From Bacteriovoracales bacterium (GTDB lineage: Bacteria > Bdellovibrionota > Bacteriovoracia > Bacteriovoracales > Bacteriovoracaceae): a stretch of DNA of 38,739 bases. The position numbers and the translations under genes were made by a program. The notes beneath the pieces were generated by a model, which saw nothing but the letters and a program-made list of their open reading frames with translations, searched no databases and was not told the origin of the DNA. Positions within the stretch are counted from its first letter, which is position 1. Each line of letters opens with the position of its first letter. Shown here piece after piece: positions 32,680 through 38,739 of this stretch. The DNA lies in NCBI GenBank assembly GCA_030149295.1, contig JASBRV010000079.1, positions 1-38,739 on the forward strand. The letters are read 5' to 3'.

Positions 32680-33006
32680 ATGACAAAAATGATAATCACA
32701 GCAACACTGCTCATTATTGGCCTTTCAGCACAAGCGCGCGGTGGAGATAGAGATCTAGCCCTGAGAAACTCAATGGCAGGCTTCGCCTCTGAATCTATTG
32801 AGGAGTCCATTGGAATACTCTACAGAACTAATCCTGCATTGAAAGATACGGTCACAGGGGCTCAAGTAGAAATCCTCAATGACCAGGACTCTACTGTCTT
32901 TGTCAGCCTAAATGATGGCTCAGAACTAATTTTCAACTGTTTACGATTTGATGACTGGTCACGAAGTGGAACAGTCCTTAAAAAAGAAGTCGTCTGCAGA
33001 AAGTAA
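32680..33006 (+). CDS. Small exported protein
   Basis: 108 residues with signal peptide MTKMIITATLLIIGLSAQA. The mature ~90-residue domain has a helix followed by strands (VEILNDQDSTVFVSLNDGSELIFNC) and two Cys (NCLRFDD, VVCRK) that could pair. The very strong Shine-Dalgarno site AGGAGG is 5 bases before the ATG, so translation is likely high. Divergent from the TPR regulator and possibly under its control. Family not recognised. A hairpin follows the stop. Confidence 0.75.
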   Translation: MTKMIITATLLIIGLSAQARGGDRDLALRNSMAGFASESIEESIGILYRTNPALKDTVTGAQVEILNDQDSTVFVSLNDGSELIFNCLRFDDWSRSGTVLKKEVVCRK

Positions 33007-33013
33007 AAAATAC

Positions 33014-33030
33014 GGGGGCCTTGAGCCCCC
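33014..33030. terminator. GC-rich hairpin after a small exported-protein gene
   Basis: GGGGGC (33014-33019) and GCCCCC (33025-33030) with loop CTTGA. Only TATTTA follows on the plus strand, so termination may be partial and let the 33069 gene be read through. A run of six A precedes it, giving a good T-run on the minus strand, where no gene needs it. Confidence 0.5.
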
Positions 33031-33068
33031 TATTTACAAGGATAAACTCTTCTGGCTAAGGTGTTGTC

Positions 33069-33608
33069 ATGAAAACTTCTCTTACACTTTTTACACTTCT
33101 TGTTTTCTGCTCTTTCGTTCACGCAAGACGTGGCGAACCAGAAACAGAAGCTGATTATATTGTTCCCACAGCTCCTCAGTATGTGGCCTACTCTAGATTC
33201 AAAGTGAAGATAGTTGATAGGTTTGAAGGACCTGAGACACAAAAAATTTCTTATATCTTTCCTGAGTTTCTTGTCGGTGAGGCGTATAGAGTTATTACAT
33301 TTAAACGTATTAAGGGCACAGAAAATTCTTGGACTTCCCCTGAGCTTGATGCTCAATGTGCAGTTGTAGGAGATGAATTCACTTGTAATATTTATGGAAG
33401 CAACTTTTTACAAGGTAATCAAAAAAATAGCGGCTGTATCATTTCTGCCAAAGAGCTTGGAACAGAGTCCTCATTTTCTAGAGAAAGAGCTCTTAATCAT
33501 TTACCAAACCTTAATTTATCTGCCGCAGAGTTCAAGGGGCTTTCTGGAGTAATCAATAGCTTCTTTTGCCAAGAGCCCAGAGGATTTTTAACCTACGACA
33601 TAGATTAG
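33069..33608 (+). CDS. Exported protein, unknown function
   Basis: 179 residues with signal peptide MKTSLTLFTLLVFCSFVHA. The mature domain has four cysteines (QCAVVGDEFTC, SGCIIS, FFCQEP) suited to two disulfides. Beta-rich with a C-terminal helix. It shares with the upstream 108-residue protein an 'ARGG/ARRG' mature N-terminus and size class, so the two could be functionally linked, but I see no clear sequence similarity. Shine-Dalgarno AAGGTG precedes the ATG. Probably a partial read-through unit with the gene at 32680. Confidence 0.72.
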   Translation: MKTSLTLFTLLVFCSFVHARRGEPETEADYIVPTAPQYVAYSRFKVKIVDRFEGPETQKISYIFPEFLVGEAYRVITFKRIKGTENSWTSPELDAQCAVVGDEFTCNIYGSNFLQGNQKNSGCIISAKELGTESSFSRERALNHLPNLNLSAAEFKGLSGVINSFFCQEPRGFLTYDID

Positions 33609-33634
33609 GTTTCTTCATAAAAGAGCCATTTATC

Positions 33635-34279
33635 TTACGCCTTGGCACTTTCTTGCGCATTTTCTTTTTTCTTTTCCCCTGGAAAGACAAAGAGAATAAT
33701 GAGAATCAGCACTGAGAAAATAATGAGAAAGTAATTTTCGATTCTCTCAAAGAAGTTCATTGACTTCACCGCGCCAACGCTTTTTTGTAGCTTGCGTTTT
33801 CCTTCTTCTAGTTGAATTTCTGAGAGCTGATTGAGACCACGATAAAGATTGGTCAACATTCTTTCGATCTCATTGTAATCCCTATTTTTGGAAAAACCAT
33901 ATTCAGCCGAAGTCAACTTGCTTTCAATAGCAACTAATCTATTAAAATCTTTTTCGAATTTTCTTAAGGTTTCATCTTCTTTGGGAGTTAATTCAGTCTC
34001 TTTAAAGAGCTCAATATGAGTCTTCATTTTATCATTGAGTGTCTTATTTTCACCTGAAAAGAAGTCAGTATTACTCCTTAAAAGTGCTACTTCCTTCTTG
34101 TGGAGACTGGTCACAAGATCGTAAATTAATCCTTTTACGACTAATCTATCAGCATAAATTCCTTCGATGGAGCCCTGAACTTTTTCATAGTTTCTTTTGT
34201 TGGTCTGACCTGTCATAAGAATGAGCGCGATGGCACAAACCAATGTAGCGGTCCACATAAACTTGTTTAAGTTGCTCAT
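33635..34279 (-). CDS. Membrane-anchored four-helix sensor-like protein lacking a signalling domain
   Basis: 214 residues from the ATG at 34279, chosen because GGAGG sits 7 bases upstream. The ATG at 34291 overlaps that site. TM1 (FMWTATLVCAIALILMTG) is followed by about 145 residues of helices outside the cytosol, with the pattern of a 4HB_MCP ligand-binding domain (VKGLIYDLVTSLHKKEVALL, LNQLSEIQLEEGKRKLQKS). TM2 (YFLIIFSVLILIILFVF) follows, and the protein ends after a ~20-residue charged tail. Chemoreceptors and kinases with this sensor normally continue into HAMP and signalling domains. Here they are absent, with no frameshift visible. It could dimerise with or modulate another receptor. 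Confidence 0.75.
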   Translation of the reverse strand: MSNLNKFMWTATLVCAIALILMTGQTNKRNYEKVQGSIEGIYADRLVVKGLIYDLVTSLHKKEVALLRSNTDFFSGENKTLNDKMKTHIELFKETELTPKEDETLRKFEKDFNRLVAIESKLTSAEYGFSKNRDYNEIERMLTNLYRGLNQLSEIQLEEGKRKLQKSVGAVKSMNFFERIENYFLIIFSVLILIILFVFPGEKKKENAQESAKA

Positions 34280-34435
34280 CTCTTCCTCCATCGTGGATAT
34301 AGTTTTCCAAGTTTCTCTTTTTATCTAGTTCTTTTAATTTATCACAAAAAGCCAAACCACAAGAATTTATGACCTAGAATTGGCCCTAAATATCTTAAAT
34401 TACATCAAGAGAACAGGCGTACCGCGGGGCAACAG

Positions 34436-34504
34436 TAGGTACGTGGATACTTTTGGGACTTGATGCGTTTAATGCTTTTAGTCCCAAAAGTATGGACGTA
34501 CCTA
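34436..34504. repeat. Long inverted repeat (25-bp arms) next to a stop codon
   Basis: Arms 34436-34460 and 34480-34504 are reverse complements at 23 of 25 positions, and the two mismatches are adjacent (GG opposite GG). That gives an outer 9-bp stem and an inner 14-bp stem with a 19-base loop. The repeat begins 3 bases after the stop codon of the minus-strand gene at 34508. No T-run follows on either strand. CGTACC occurs again at 34418-34423 and could pair with the left arm instead, making a possible alternative fold. Neighbouring bases 34411-34430 are unusually GC-rich for this region. Confidence 0.8.
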
Positions 34505-34507
34505 ACC

Positions 34508-35365
34508 CTAACAAAAAGAAAAAATGGTCTCGCTATCGCCGTTAAAAATAGACTTTTCAATTTTTGCGCGAATAGGTTTTTGAAAGCGGTACTGGGCCAT
34601 TTCGGCGGCAAAGCCGAGGGAGTAGATGTTGGTATAAAGTCCCGAATAGGTTGGGCACTTAATTTCGCTTAAAATCTTTTCGTTAAGGTCTACTTTAAGT
34701 TTAGTTTCTCCGCGCTTTTTTGAGGTGATCTTGTAATGAAATGAATTTTCAAATGACTTTGACACCTCATCGAGGAAGAAATCAAAGACCTCGTCTTCTT
34801 TTTGTTTTTTCATTTCTCGAGCGAGATCAGATTCCTGCAATTTCCAAGCGGCCTTTCGCCCCAAAGTAAAAAGGTAATCGACCTTCAGACCCTTAACATC
34901 AACTAAGTACTCATAAATTTTTTGATTAAAGTCCGTGTTGATCATTTTATGAGCATTCATATCCGAAAAAGCACTAGGACTCACCTGAAGAAAGTTGAGC
35001 ATTTGAGTGACAAAGGCCTCACCAAAATCGATACACAAAATATTTAAGATCCGATTGGTGATCGAACGTGAAGAATAAGCGGCCTTTAAATACTCTTTAG
35101 GAATATATTCATATTGCCGCTGGTTAAGATAATTAAGCGCCTTTTCATGACACTTATCCTGACCAAGATCTTGGTAAGTTAGGCCACTCTTATCCAGAAT
35201 TTTAAATGCTTTTTGGGCGGAAAAATCCTTCTTACTTAAAATATCAATAAACAGAGAGCCATCTTCCTCATAGAGTTCACACAACCCCTTAAGGCCAACG
35301 CTTTGATTGAGGGAAGCAACGAATTTTCTAAAATTTTCTTCAGGGCGACTTATTGCAGTGTCCAT
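34508..35365 (-). CDS. Hypothetical protein coupled to an HTH regulator
   Basis: 285 residues, soluble, no signal peptide. Mostly helical N-terminal two-thirds, and a C-terminal mixed region (YKITSKKRGETKLKVDLNEKI... CPTYSGLYTNIYSLGF... SIFNGDSETIFSFC) whose ending vaguely resembles the close of V4R-like small-molecule-binding domains. That resemblance is weak. The start overlaps the upstream HTH gene by 16 bases and is preceded, inside that gene, by the strong Shine-Dalgarno GGGAGGG, so translation is coupled. A long inverted repeat follows the stop. Likely a partner or co-sensor of the HTH protein. Function unknown. Confidence 0.75.
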   Translation of the reverse strand: MDTAISRPEENFRKFVASLNQSVGLKGLCELYEEDGSLFIDILSKKDFSAQKAFKILDKSGLTYQDLGQDKCHEKALNYLNQRQYEYIPKEYLKAAYSSRSITNRILNILCIDFGEAFVTQMLNFLQVSPSAFSDMNAHKMINTDFNQKIYEYLVDVKGLKVDYLFTLGRKAAWKLQESDLAREMKKQKEDEVFDFFLDEVSKSFENSFHYKITSKKRGETKLKVDLNEKILSEIKCPTYSGLYTNIYSLGFAAEMAQYRFQKPIRAKIEKSIFNGDSETIFSFC

Positions 35366-36123
35366 GATCCCTCCCTTGAAGAAATCTCAAAGCTTTCCTT
35401 AAGCTGATAGGTTAAAAATTCACTGACAAGAACTAAGGGATCAAACCCATTTGCTCTCAATTCTTTGAGACGACTTTTCTGGGACAATCGCTCTTTGACA
35501 TTAATCTCTTTACCCTCAAAAGCGTAGAAATGAAAAGGATCCACATAAGCGATATTTCTCACCAATGCTTTTAAAAGAAAGTTTTTATCTCGTAAGTTAT
35601 TGGTGCAAAACCTCACCTTAGTATGATTTAAGCACCGATAAATTTCTACAGCAATACGTTTCTCCTCACAGCAGAGGTTCAGTTGGCCTACAAGATCTGA
35701 AATAAATAAAGCATTCAGAGAAAAATCTTGATTGATAATATTTGCATAAGAAACCTTAAGTTCATCAAAAGCCAGTTCGACTTCTTTTATCCCTTTCAAA
35801 TTCAATAAAGCTTGAACGAACAAGTGGAAAAGTTCGGCCTTGAGCAAAGGACCATCGCTATAACGTTTTTTAACCTTCTTATGGCATAGACTTTTAAGAC
35901 TTAGCTTTCGCGACCCAAGCACCATGGGATCAATCCCATAATGAGTCGAAATTTTAATCCACTCACTAAAGGACATTGGCGCCTCATCCTTCTCTCTTCT
36001 TAAGTAATTAATCCTATTTGTTTCAAGGATATTGGCCAAATCATTTTGACTTAGACCATGTAAAAGACGCAGGGACTTTAAAAAGCCACCCTCTGAGATA
36101 AAATTATCTAGTTTTGAAGTCAT
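35350..36123 (-). CDS. XRE-type HTH protein with large C-terminal domain
   Basis: 257 residues from the ATG at 36123. A GTG at 36150 is an alternative, and neither has a clear Shine-Dalgarno site. The N-terminal ~65 residues form a helix-turn-helix: GGFLKSLRLLHGLSQNDLANILETNRINYLRREKDE, with the LSQ-x-DLA turn of the lambda-repressor/XRE class, followed by SFSEWIKISTHYGIDPMVL. The C-terminal ~190 residues are helical with several Cys/His and match no family I know. It is cotranscribed and translationally coupled with the 285-residue partner downstream. Probably a transcription regulator of this small operon or of genes elsewhere. Confidence 0.78.
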   Translation of the reverse strand: MTSKLDNFISEGGFLKSLRLLHGLSQNDLANILETNRINYLRREKDEAPMSFSEWIKISTHYGIDPMVLGSRKLSLKSLCHKKVKKRYSDGPLLKAELFHLFVQALLNLKGIKEVELAFDELKVSYANIINQDFSLNALFISDLVGQLNLCCEEKRIAVEIYRCLNHTKVRFCTNNLRDKNFLLKALVRNIAYVDPFHFYAFEGKEINVKERLSQKSRLKELRANGFDPLVLVSEFLTYQLKESFEISSREGSWTLQ

Positions 36124-36356
36124 AAGAAACTTGTAGCAATCAAGGACCACAGTTGTACAGCAGGAGACCCAGCGCGTTATTTTTTCTCTTTGCCTGCTAA
36201 ACCATTCGCCTAAACTATAAGCAATTGAATTTATTCATAAACTTAGCCTTCTCTTAATCCGACAACTGACGGGTAAAGAAAATAACCCCTTACGTCAACA
36301 AATGAACCTTTCGTAAACTCCTCCTAACAATAGACGCAATCGAAAGGAAAAAATAT

Positions 36357-37007
36357 ATGCTACAAACAAGAGTTCAAACAAAACAAAGATTTCCCGTAGG
36401 CTTTTTAGGTGAATTTTCTCCCCAAACTATTGAAAACCTCAAAAGCTCACTCGGCCCTTTGAGTACTTATATCTATCACCCAAAAAGCAATGGCGAGATC
36501 ATCCACGGCCGAGGTGTCTTAATCCTCAATAATCCGGAAGACCTGTTTAAACTTAAAAGACAAGGCTTTATTAAGAGTAAAGAATCAACTGTAATCGTGC
36601 TCAACTCACCAAAAGAAAAACAAAAGATATACTCACTTTATCATGCCGGTGCTGATCGAGTTTTTCCGACAGACTTCGATCTTATTCATCTCAATAGCCT
36701 TCTAGAATATCTCTCCTATCAGTATGAAGCGATTGGAAACAATGCCATCCTTAGAGAAAATGATGACCTTACACCCAAGCAAAGAGAGCTTTTACTTCTC
36801 TTTTTAAAAAATCAGGACATCGTTATCTCTCGCGAATATATTGAAGAGGAAATTTGGTGCAATACCGATTATGTAGGTAAAAAAACTATCGACGTCCATC
36901 TTTCCAACTTAAGAAAGAAGCTTGAAGAATATCCCTATCGAATTTACCGATGTGGAAAACAAGGCTGGATGTTAAGCGCTACCAAAAACGAAATTAGAGT
37001 TTCTTAG
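36357..37007 (+). CDS. OmpR-type winged-helix protein with degenerate receiver domain
   Basis: 216 residues. The C-terminal ~75 residues are a standard OmpR/PhoB winged helix (LTPKQRELLLLFLKNQ, SREYIEEEIW, KKTIDVHLSNLRKKLE, then IYRCGKQGWML in place of the usual I-x-T-V-R-G-x-G-Y). The N-terminal ~130 residues have receiver-like alternating strands and helices (GRGVLILNNPEDLFKL, STVIVLNSPKEKQKI, YHAGADRVFPTDFDL). They lack the acidic pocket near the start and have Asn where the phospho-acceptor Asp is expected, so phosphorylation is unlikely. It probably responds by another route. AAAGGA precedes the ATG. Overlaps the convergent methyltransferase gene by 14 bases. Confidence 0.85.
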   Translation: MLQTRVQTKQRFPVGFLGEFSPQTIENLKSSLGPLSTYIYHPKSNGEIIHGRGVLILNNPEDLFKLKRQGFIKSKESTVIVLNSPKEKQKIYSLYHAGADRVFPTDFDLIHLNSLLEYLSYQYEAIGNNAILRENDDLTPKQRELLLLFLKNQDIVISREYIEEEIWCNTDYVGKKTIDVHLSNLRKKLEEYPYRIYRCGKQGWMLSATKNEIRVS

Positions 37008-37770
37008 CTTTAACGATAAAATTATTTTGAAATAAGGTGCATTTCTCTTGTTCGAGAAGCTTGAGAAATTGACACCTTACTTCTTCAGCCCTTTTTTGTC
37101 CTAATAATTCATTCATATGTGGTCCAAGAAATTTAAACCTTTCAATATAGTTTATCCTCTCTCTCGCCAAGTCTTCACCTTCAAAGAGAAAAGTTTGTAC
37201 TCTTACTTTTTCAATCTCAAAGCCTGCTTCTCTTAGATATTGAACCAACTTCCTACCCGCACGATTATCGACAACATTGGATGCCAGATATTGACAACAA
37301 CGTTCTATATCACGAACGAGTTCTCTATCCTCGCAAAAGAAATTCTCAAAAACACCATCAGGATTGATAAGAAGAATCTCTCCGTCTTTTTTTAAAACCC
37401 TTTTTAACTCTTTCGTAACAGCGATGGGATCTTTTAAATGTTCATACACATAATGAGAAAAGATGAAATCAAAGCTTCCCTCTTGAAAAGGTAACCTCGA
37501 TAGATCGTGACTCTCAAATTTTAAATGGGGGTATTTCTTACTTGCCTGTTCAATGCGAGGCGAGGAGACATCAACACCCATAATCTCGATCTCTTTTACG
37601 ACATTAAAGAGATAATTTGTGAGAAGTCCTCCGCCACAACCTGCATCTAATACTCTAGAGCCCGCATGAGGGAGCACACCTTTAAATTCTTCTTTAAAAT
37701 CATAGGCAGCTATTTGTGATTGAAACTCTAGTCTTTCATTTTCTTTTCTATCTTCTAATACATAAGTCAT
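36994..37770 (-). CDS. Class I SAM-dependent methyltransferase
   Basis: 258 residues, single Rossmann-like domain. Motif I VLDAGCGGGLLTNYLF (about 40-55), the acidic end of strand 2 in EIMGVDVSSPRIEQASKKYP, post-I LKFESHDLSRLPF, and motif IV FDFIFSHYVYEHLKDPIAVTKELKRVLKKDGEILLINPD are all clear and typical of UbiE/Methyltransf_11 small-molecule methyltransferases. Substrate unknown. The start lies 1 base after the stop of the upstream HxA iron enzyme (TAA-A-ATG), so the two are coupled and may act in one pathway. Confidence 0.9.
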   Translation of the reverse strand: MTYVLEDRKENERLEFQSQIAAYDFKEEFKGVLPHAGSRVLDAGCGGGLLTNYLFNVVKEIEIMGVDVSSPRIEQASKKYPHLKFESHDLSRLPFQEGSFDFIFSHYVYEHLKDPIAVTKELKRVLKKDGEILLINPDGVFENFFCEDRELVRDIERCCQYLASNVVDNRAGRKLVQYLREAGFEIEKVRVQTFLFEGEDLARERINYIERFKFLGPHMNELLGQKRAEEVRCQFLKLLEQEKCTLFQNNFIVKAKKL

Positions 37771-37771
37771 T

Positions 37772-38739
37772 TTATGCTACCTCTTGGTCTTCGTTATTAT
37801 CATTACTGACTTTTTCAAAAATCTCTTCTTTCAAAAAATAATACTTTCCAGAACTTTCCCCCTGCATTCTAGTCCCACAAGCTACGGTCATGGGGCAAAG
37901 CGGTTTATCACTATTTTCTTGGATAAGATTCTTCAAGTGATTTGGAATCGTATCCACTAGTGACTTAATAAACTCAGGGTGCTTAACGATGGCCTCACGC
38001 TTAGCATAGCGAATAACAAAAGCTGCCCTTGTTTCATTAGATAGATGCTCTAAAGAAGAGTGGTAGTTTTCACTTGAGAAGATAAAAAACTCCCCTTTTT
38101 TGCAAGTTAAGGCCACTGGCTCTTTCGCCTTTTCTCTTAAATTATTTTGTAAAAATTGATTGCACATAAGAGCACGCTGGATTGCCACGGCCGCATTAAC
38201 CCGATCTTCAGTAAAAACTTGAAAAGCACTCTTTTTTGTATTTGAGTTCATTCCTTTTGAAAAATTGTCAATCATACCTTTGTATAAAAAGGCATCAAAA
38301 GCCCTATCAATTAAAACCTCCCCAGAGGAGATCTTCGGCAATAGTCCTTGGGGATAAACACCAAAAGAGCGAGGGATTAAACAGACAGGTGCTTCATTAA
38401 TCCCCACATCAGTTAGACCAATCCATACTGTGAGGTAGTGACTGTCTTCAATATTCTCCTCAGCTCCATAATTGATAGGAGGGGCCATATGCCAACGTGT
38501 CTTTTGCTTACTCTTACCTGGGTGCTTTATAAAAATAGATGACCTGGCAACATCGACGTTTGAGCCTAGAACCTCTTTAACTCGCGAAAGAATCCCCTCA
38601 TCTCGGGTAAGGTCAAAAAATGCCTGATTCCTTAGGTGAGGAAAAACCACTCCCTCATAATTTAAAGTCAGCTCTTTTAATCTCTTTAAGTCTTCTTTTT
38701 GTATCTCTGATAAAGGAAAAGGGCCAACTACACCATTTT
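37772..38739 (-). CDS. Phytanoyl-CoA dioxygenase/SyrB2-like non-heme iron enzyme with HxA motif (5' end outside window)
   Basis: The frame stays open to the right edge, so the gene is partial: 321 residues visible. A GTG at 38650 is only an internal codon, because the sequence before it (NGVVGPFPLSEIQKEDLKRL) continues as family-like protein. In PhyH enzymes Fe(II) is held by HxD...H. Here the first motif reads RWHMAP (His codon 38489-38491, Ala codon 38483-38485), followed by LTVWIGLTDVGINEAPVCLIPRSFG. The distal His is in GEFFIFSSENYHSS (38060-38062), and the 2-oxoglutarate-binding Arg in RAAFVIRY (38009-38011). Ala at the carboxylate position is the hallmark of halogenases such as SyrB2 (H116/A118/H235). 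The two His are 143 residues apart versus 119 in SyrB2, so an insertion is present. Coupled to a methyltransferase. Confidence 0.8.
   Translation of the reverse strand, partial: NGVVGPFPLSEIQKEDLKRLKELTLNYEGVVFPHLRNQAFFDLTRDEGILSRVKEVLGSNVDVARSSIFIKHPGKSKQKTRWHMAPPINYGAEENIEDSHYLTVWIGLTDVGINEAPVCLIPRSFGVYPQGLLPKISSGEVLIDRAFDAFLYKGMIDNFSKGMNSNTKKSAFQVFTEDRVNAAVAIQRALMCNQFLQNNLREKAKEPVALTCKKGEFFIFSSENYHSSLEHLSNETRAAFVIRYAKREAIVKHPEFIKSLVDTIPNHLKNLIQENSDKPLCPMTVACGTRMQGESSGKYYFLKEEIFEKVSNDNNEDQEVA

Noticed and set aside
34436..34504. Integron attC site
   Set aside because: ACCTAAC fits one R-box half, but the matching GTTRRRY box is missing and stem geometry (9 + 14 bp with a 2x2 mismatch) is unlike attC. 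No integrase or cassette array is present.
34501..34512. Telomere-like CCTAACCCTAAC repeat
   Set aside because: Only two units, partly inside the inverted repeat and the stop codon of a gene. Chance resemblance.
34405..34672. Small ORFs on both strands around the long inverted repeat
   Set aside because: They overlap the repeat and the end of a real gene in other frames, with no ribosome site or protein-like composition.
38640..38650. GTG at 38650 as the start of the iron enzyme
   Set aside because: The frame is open to the window edge and the upstream sequence (NGVVGPFPLSEIQKEDLK) reads as family-like N-terminus, so the gene is cut by the window rather than starting here.

Overview
The window is a low-GC, gene-dense bacterial chromosome segment with about 35 protein genes, no RNA genes, no CRISPR array, no recognisable insertion sequence and no gene-free stretch longer than about 220 bases. 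About a dozen proteins start with a signal peptide or lipobox, and one is a TonB-dependent receptor, so the cell has an outer membrane. Secreted hydrolases, a bacterial histone-fold protein, a monomeric isocitrate dehydrogenase and large exported proteins of unknown function together suggest a Bdellovibrionota/Bacteriovoracales-type bacterium. That placement is inference from gene content, not from a marker gene.

Layout. 1-1675: tail of a sodium:solute symporter, a doubtful small ORF, and a GT4 glycosyltransferase. 1780-4747: probable operon gdhA - purT - Fur-family regulator. 4752-6706: a zinc-finger/histone-fold protein, an unknown soluble protein and a small basic protein. 6804-10952: four tightly packed genes (lipoprotein, MepA-like murein endopeptidase, GT2 glycosyltransferase, SGNH hydrolase) that look like an envelope or cell-wall module. 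10953-13505: TonB-dependent receptor. 13719-18378: lipoprotein, metallo-beta-lactamase-fold protein, a weakly catalase-like secreted protein, an exported alpha/beta hydrolase and a small exported protein. 18375-26716: an effector-like locus. On the minus strand a large exported protein with an ADP-ribosyltransferase-like domain is translationally coupled to an exported Fic protein. Divergent from it, a 980-residue exported protein with several hydrophobic segments is coupled to an orphan histidine kinase. 26697-30731: lipoprotein, hotdog thioesterase, zinc protease, and monomeric NADP isocitrate dehydrogenase followed by a strong bidirectional terminator. 30795-37007: a TPR regulator with two winged helices, small exported proteins, an orphan chemoreceptor-like sensor, a coupled HTH/partner pair followed by a 25-bp inverted repeat, and a winged-helix protein with a degenerate receiver. 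36994-38739: a SAM methyltransferase and, running off the right edge, a Fe(II)/2-oxoglutarate enzyme whose facial-triad carboxylate appears replaced by Ala, as in SyrB2-type halogenases.

The strongest leads are (1) the exported ART-like/Fic pair with its divergent partner genes, (2) the HxA non-heme iron enzyme plus methyltransferase at the right edge, and (3) the zinc-finger histone-fold protein. Start codons were re-chosen from Shine-Dalgarno position where the longest ORF used an unlikely TTG/GTG or an upstream ATG. This applies to the histone-fold, Fic, icd, alpha/beta hydrolase, four-helix sensor and several other genes.
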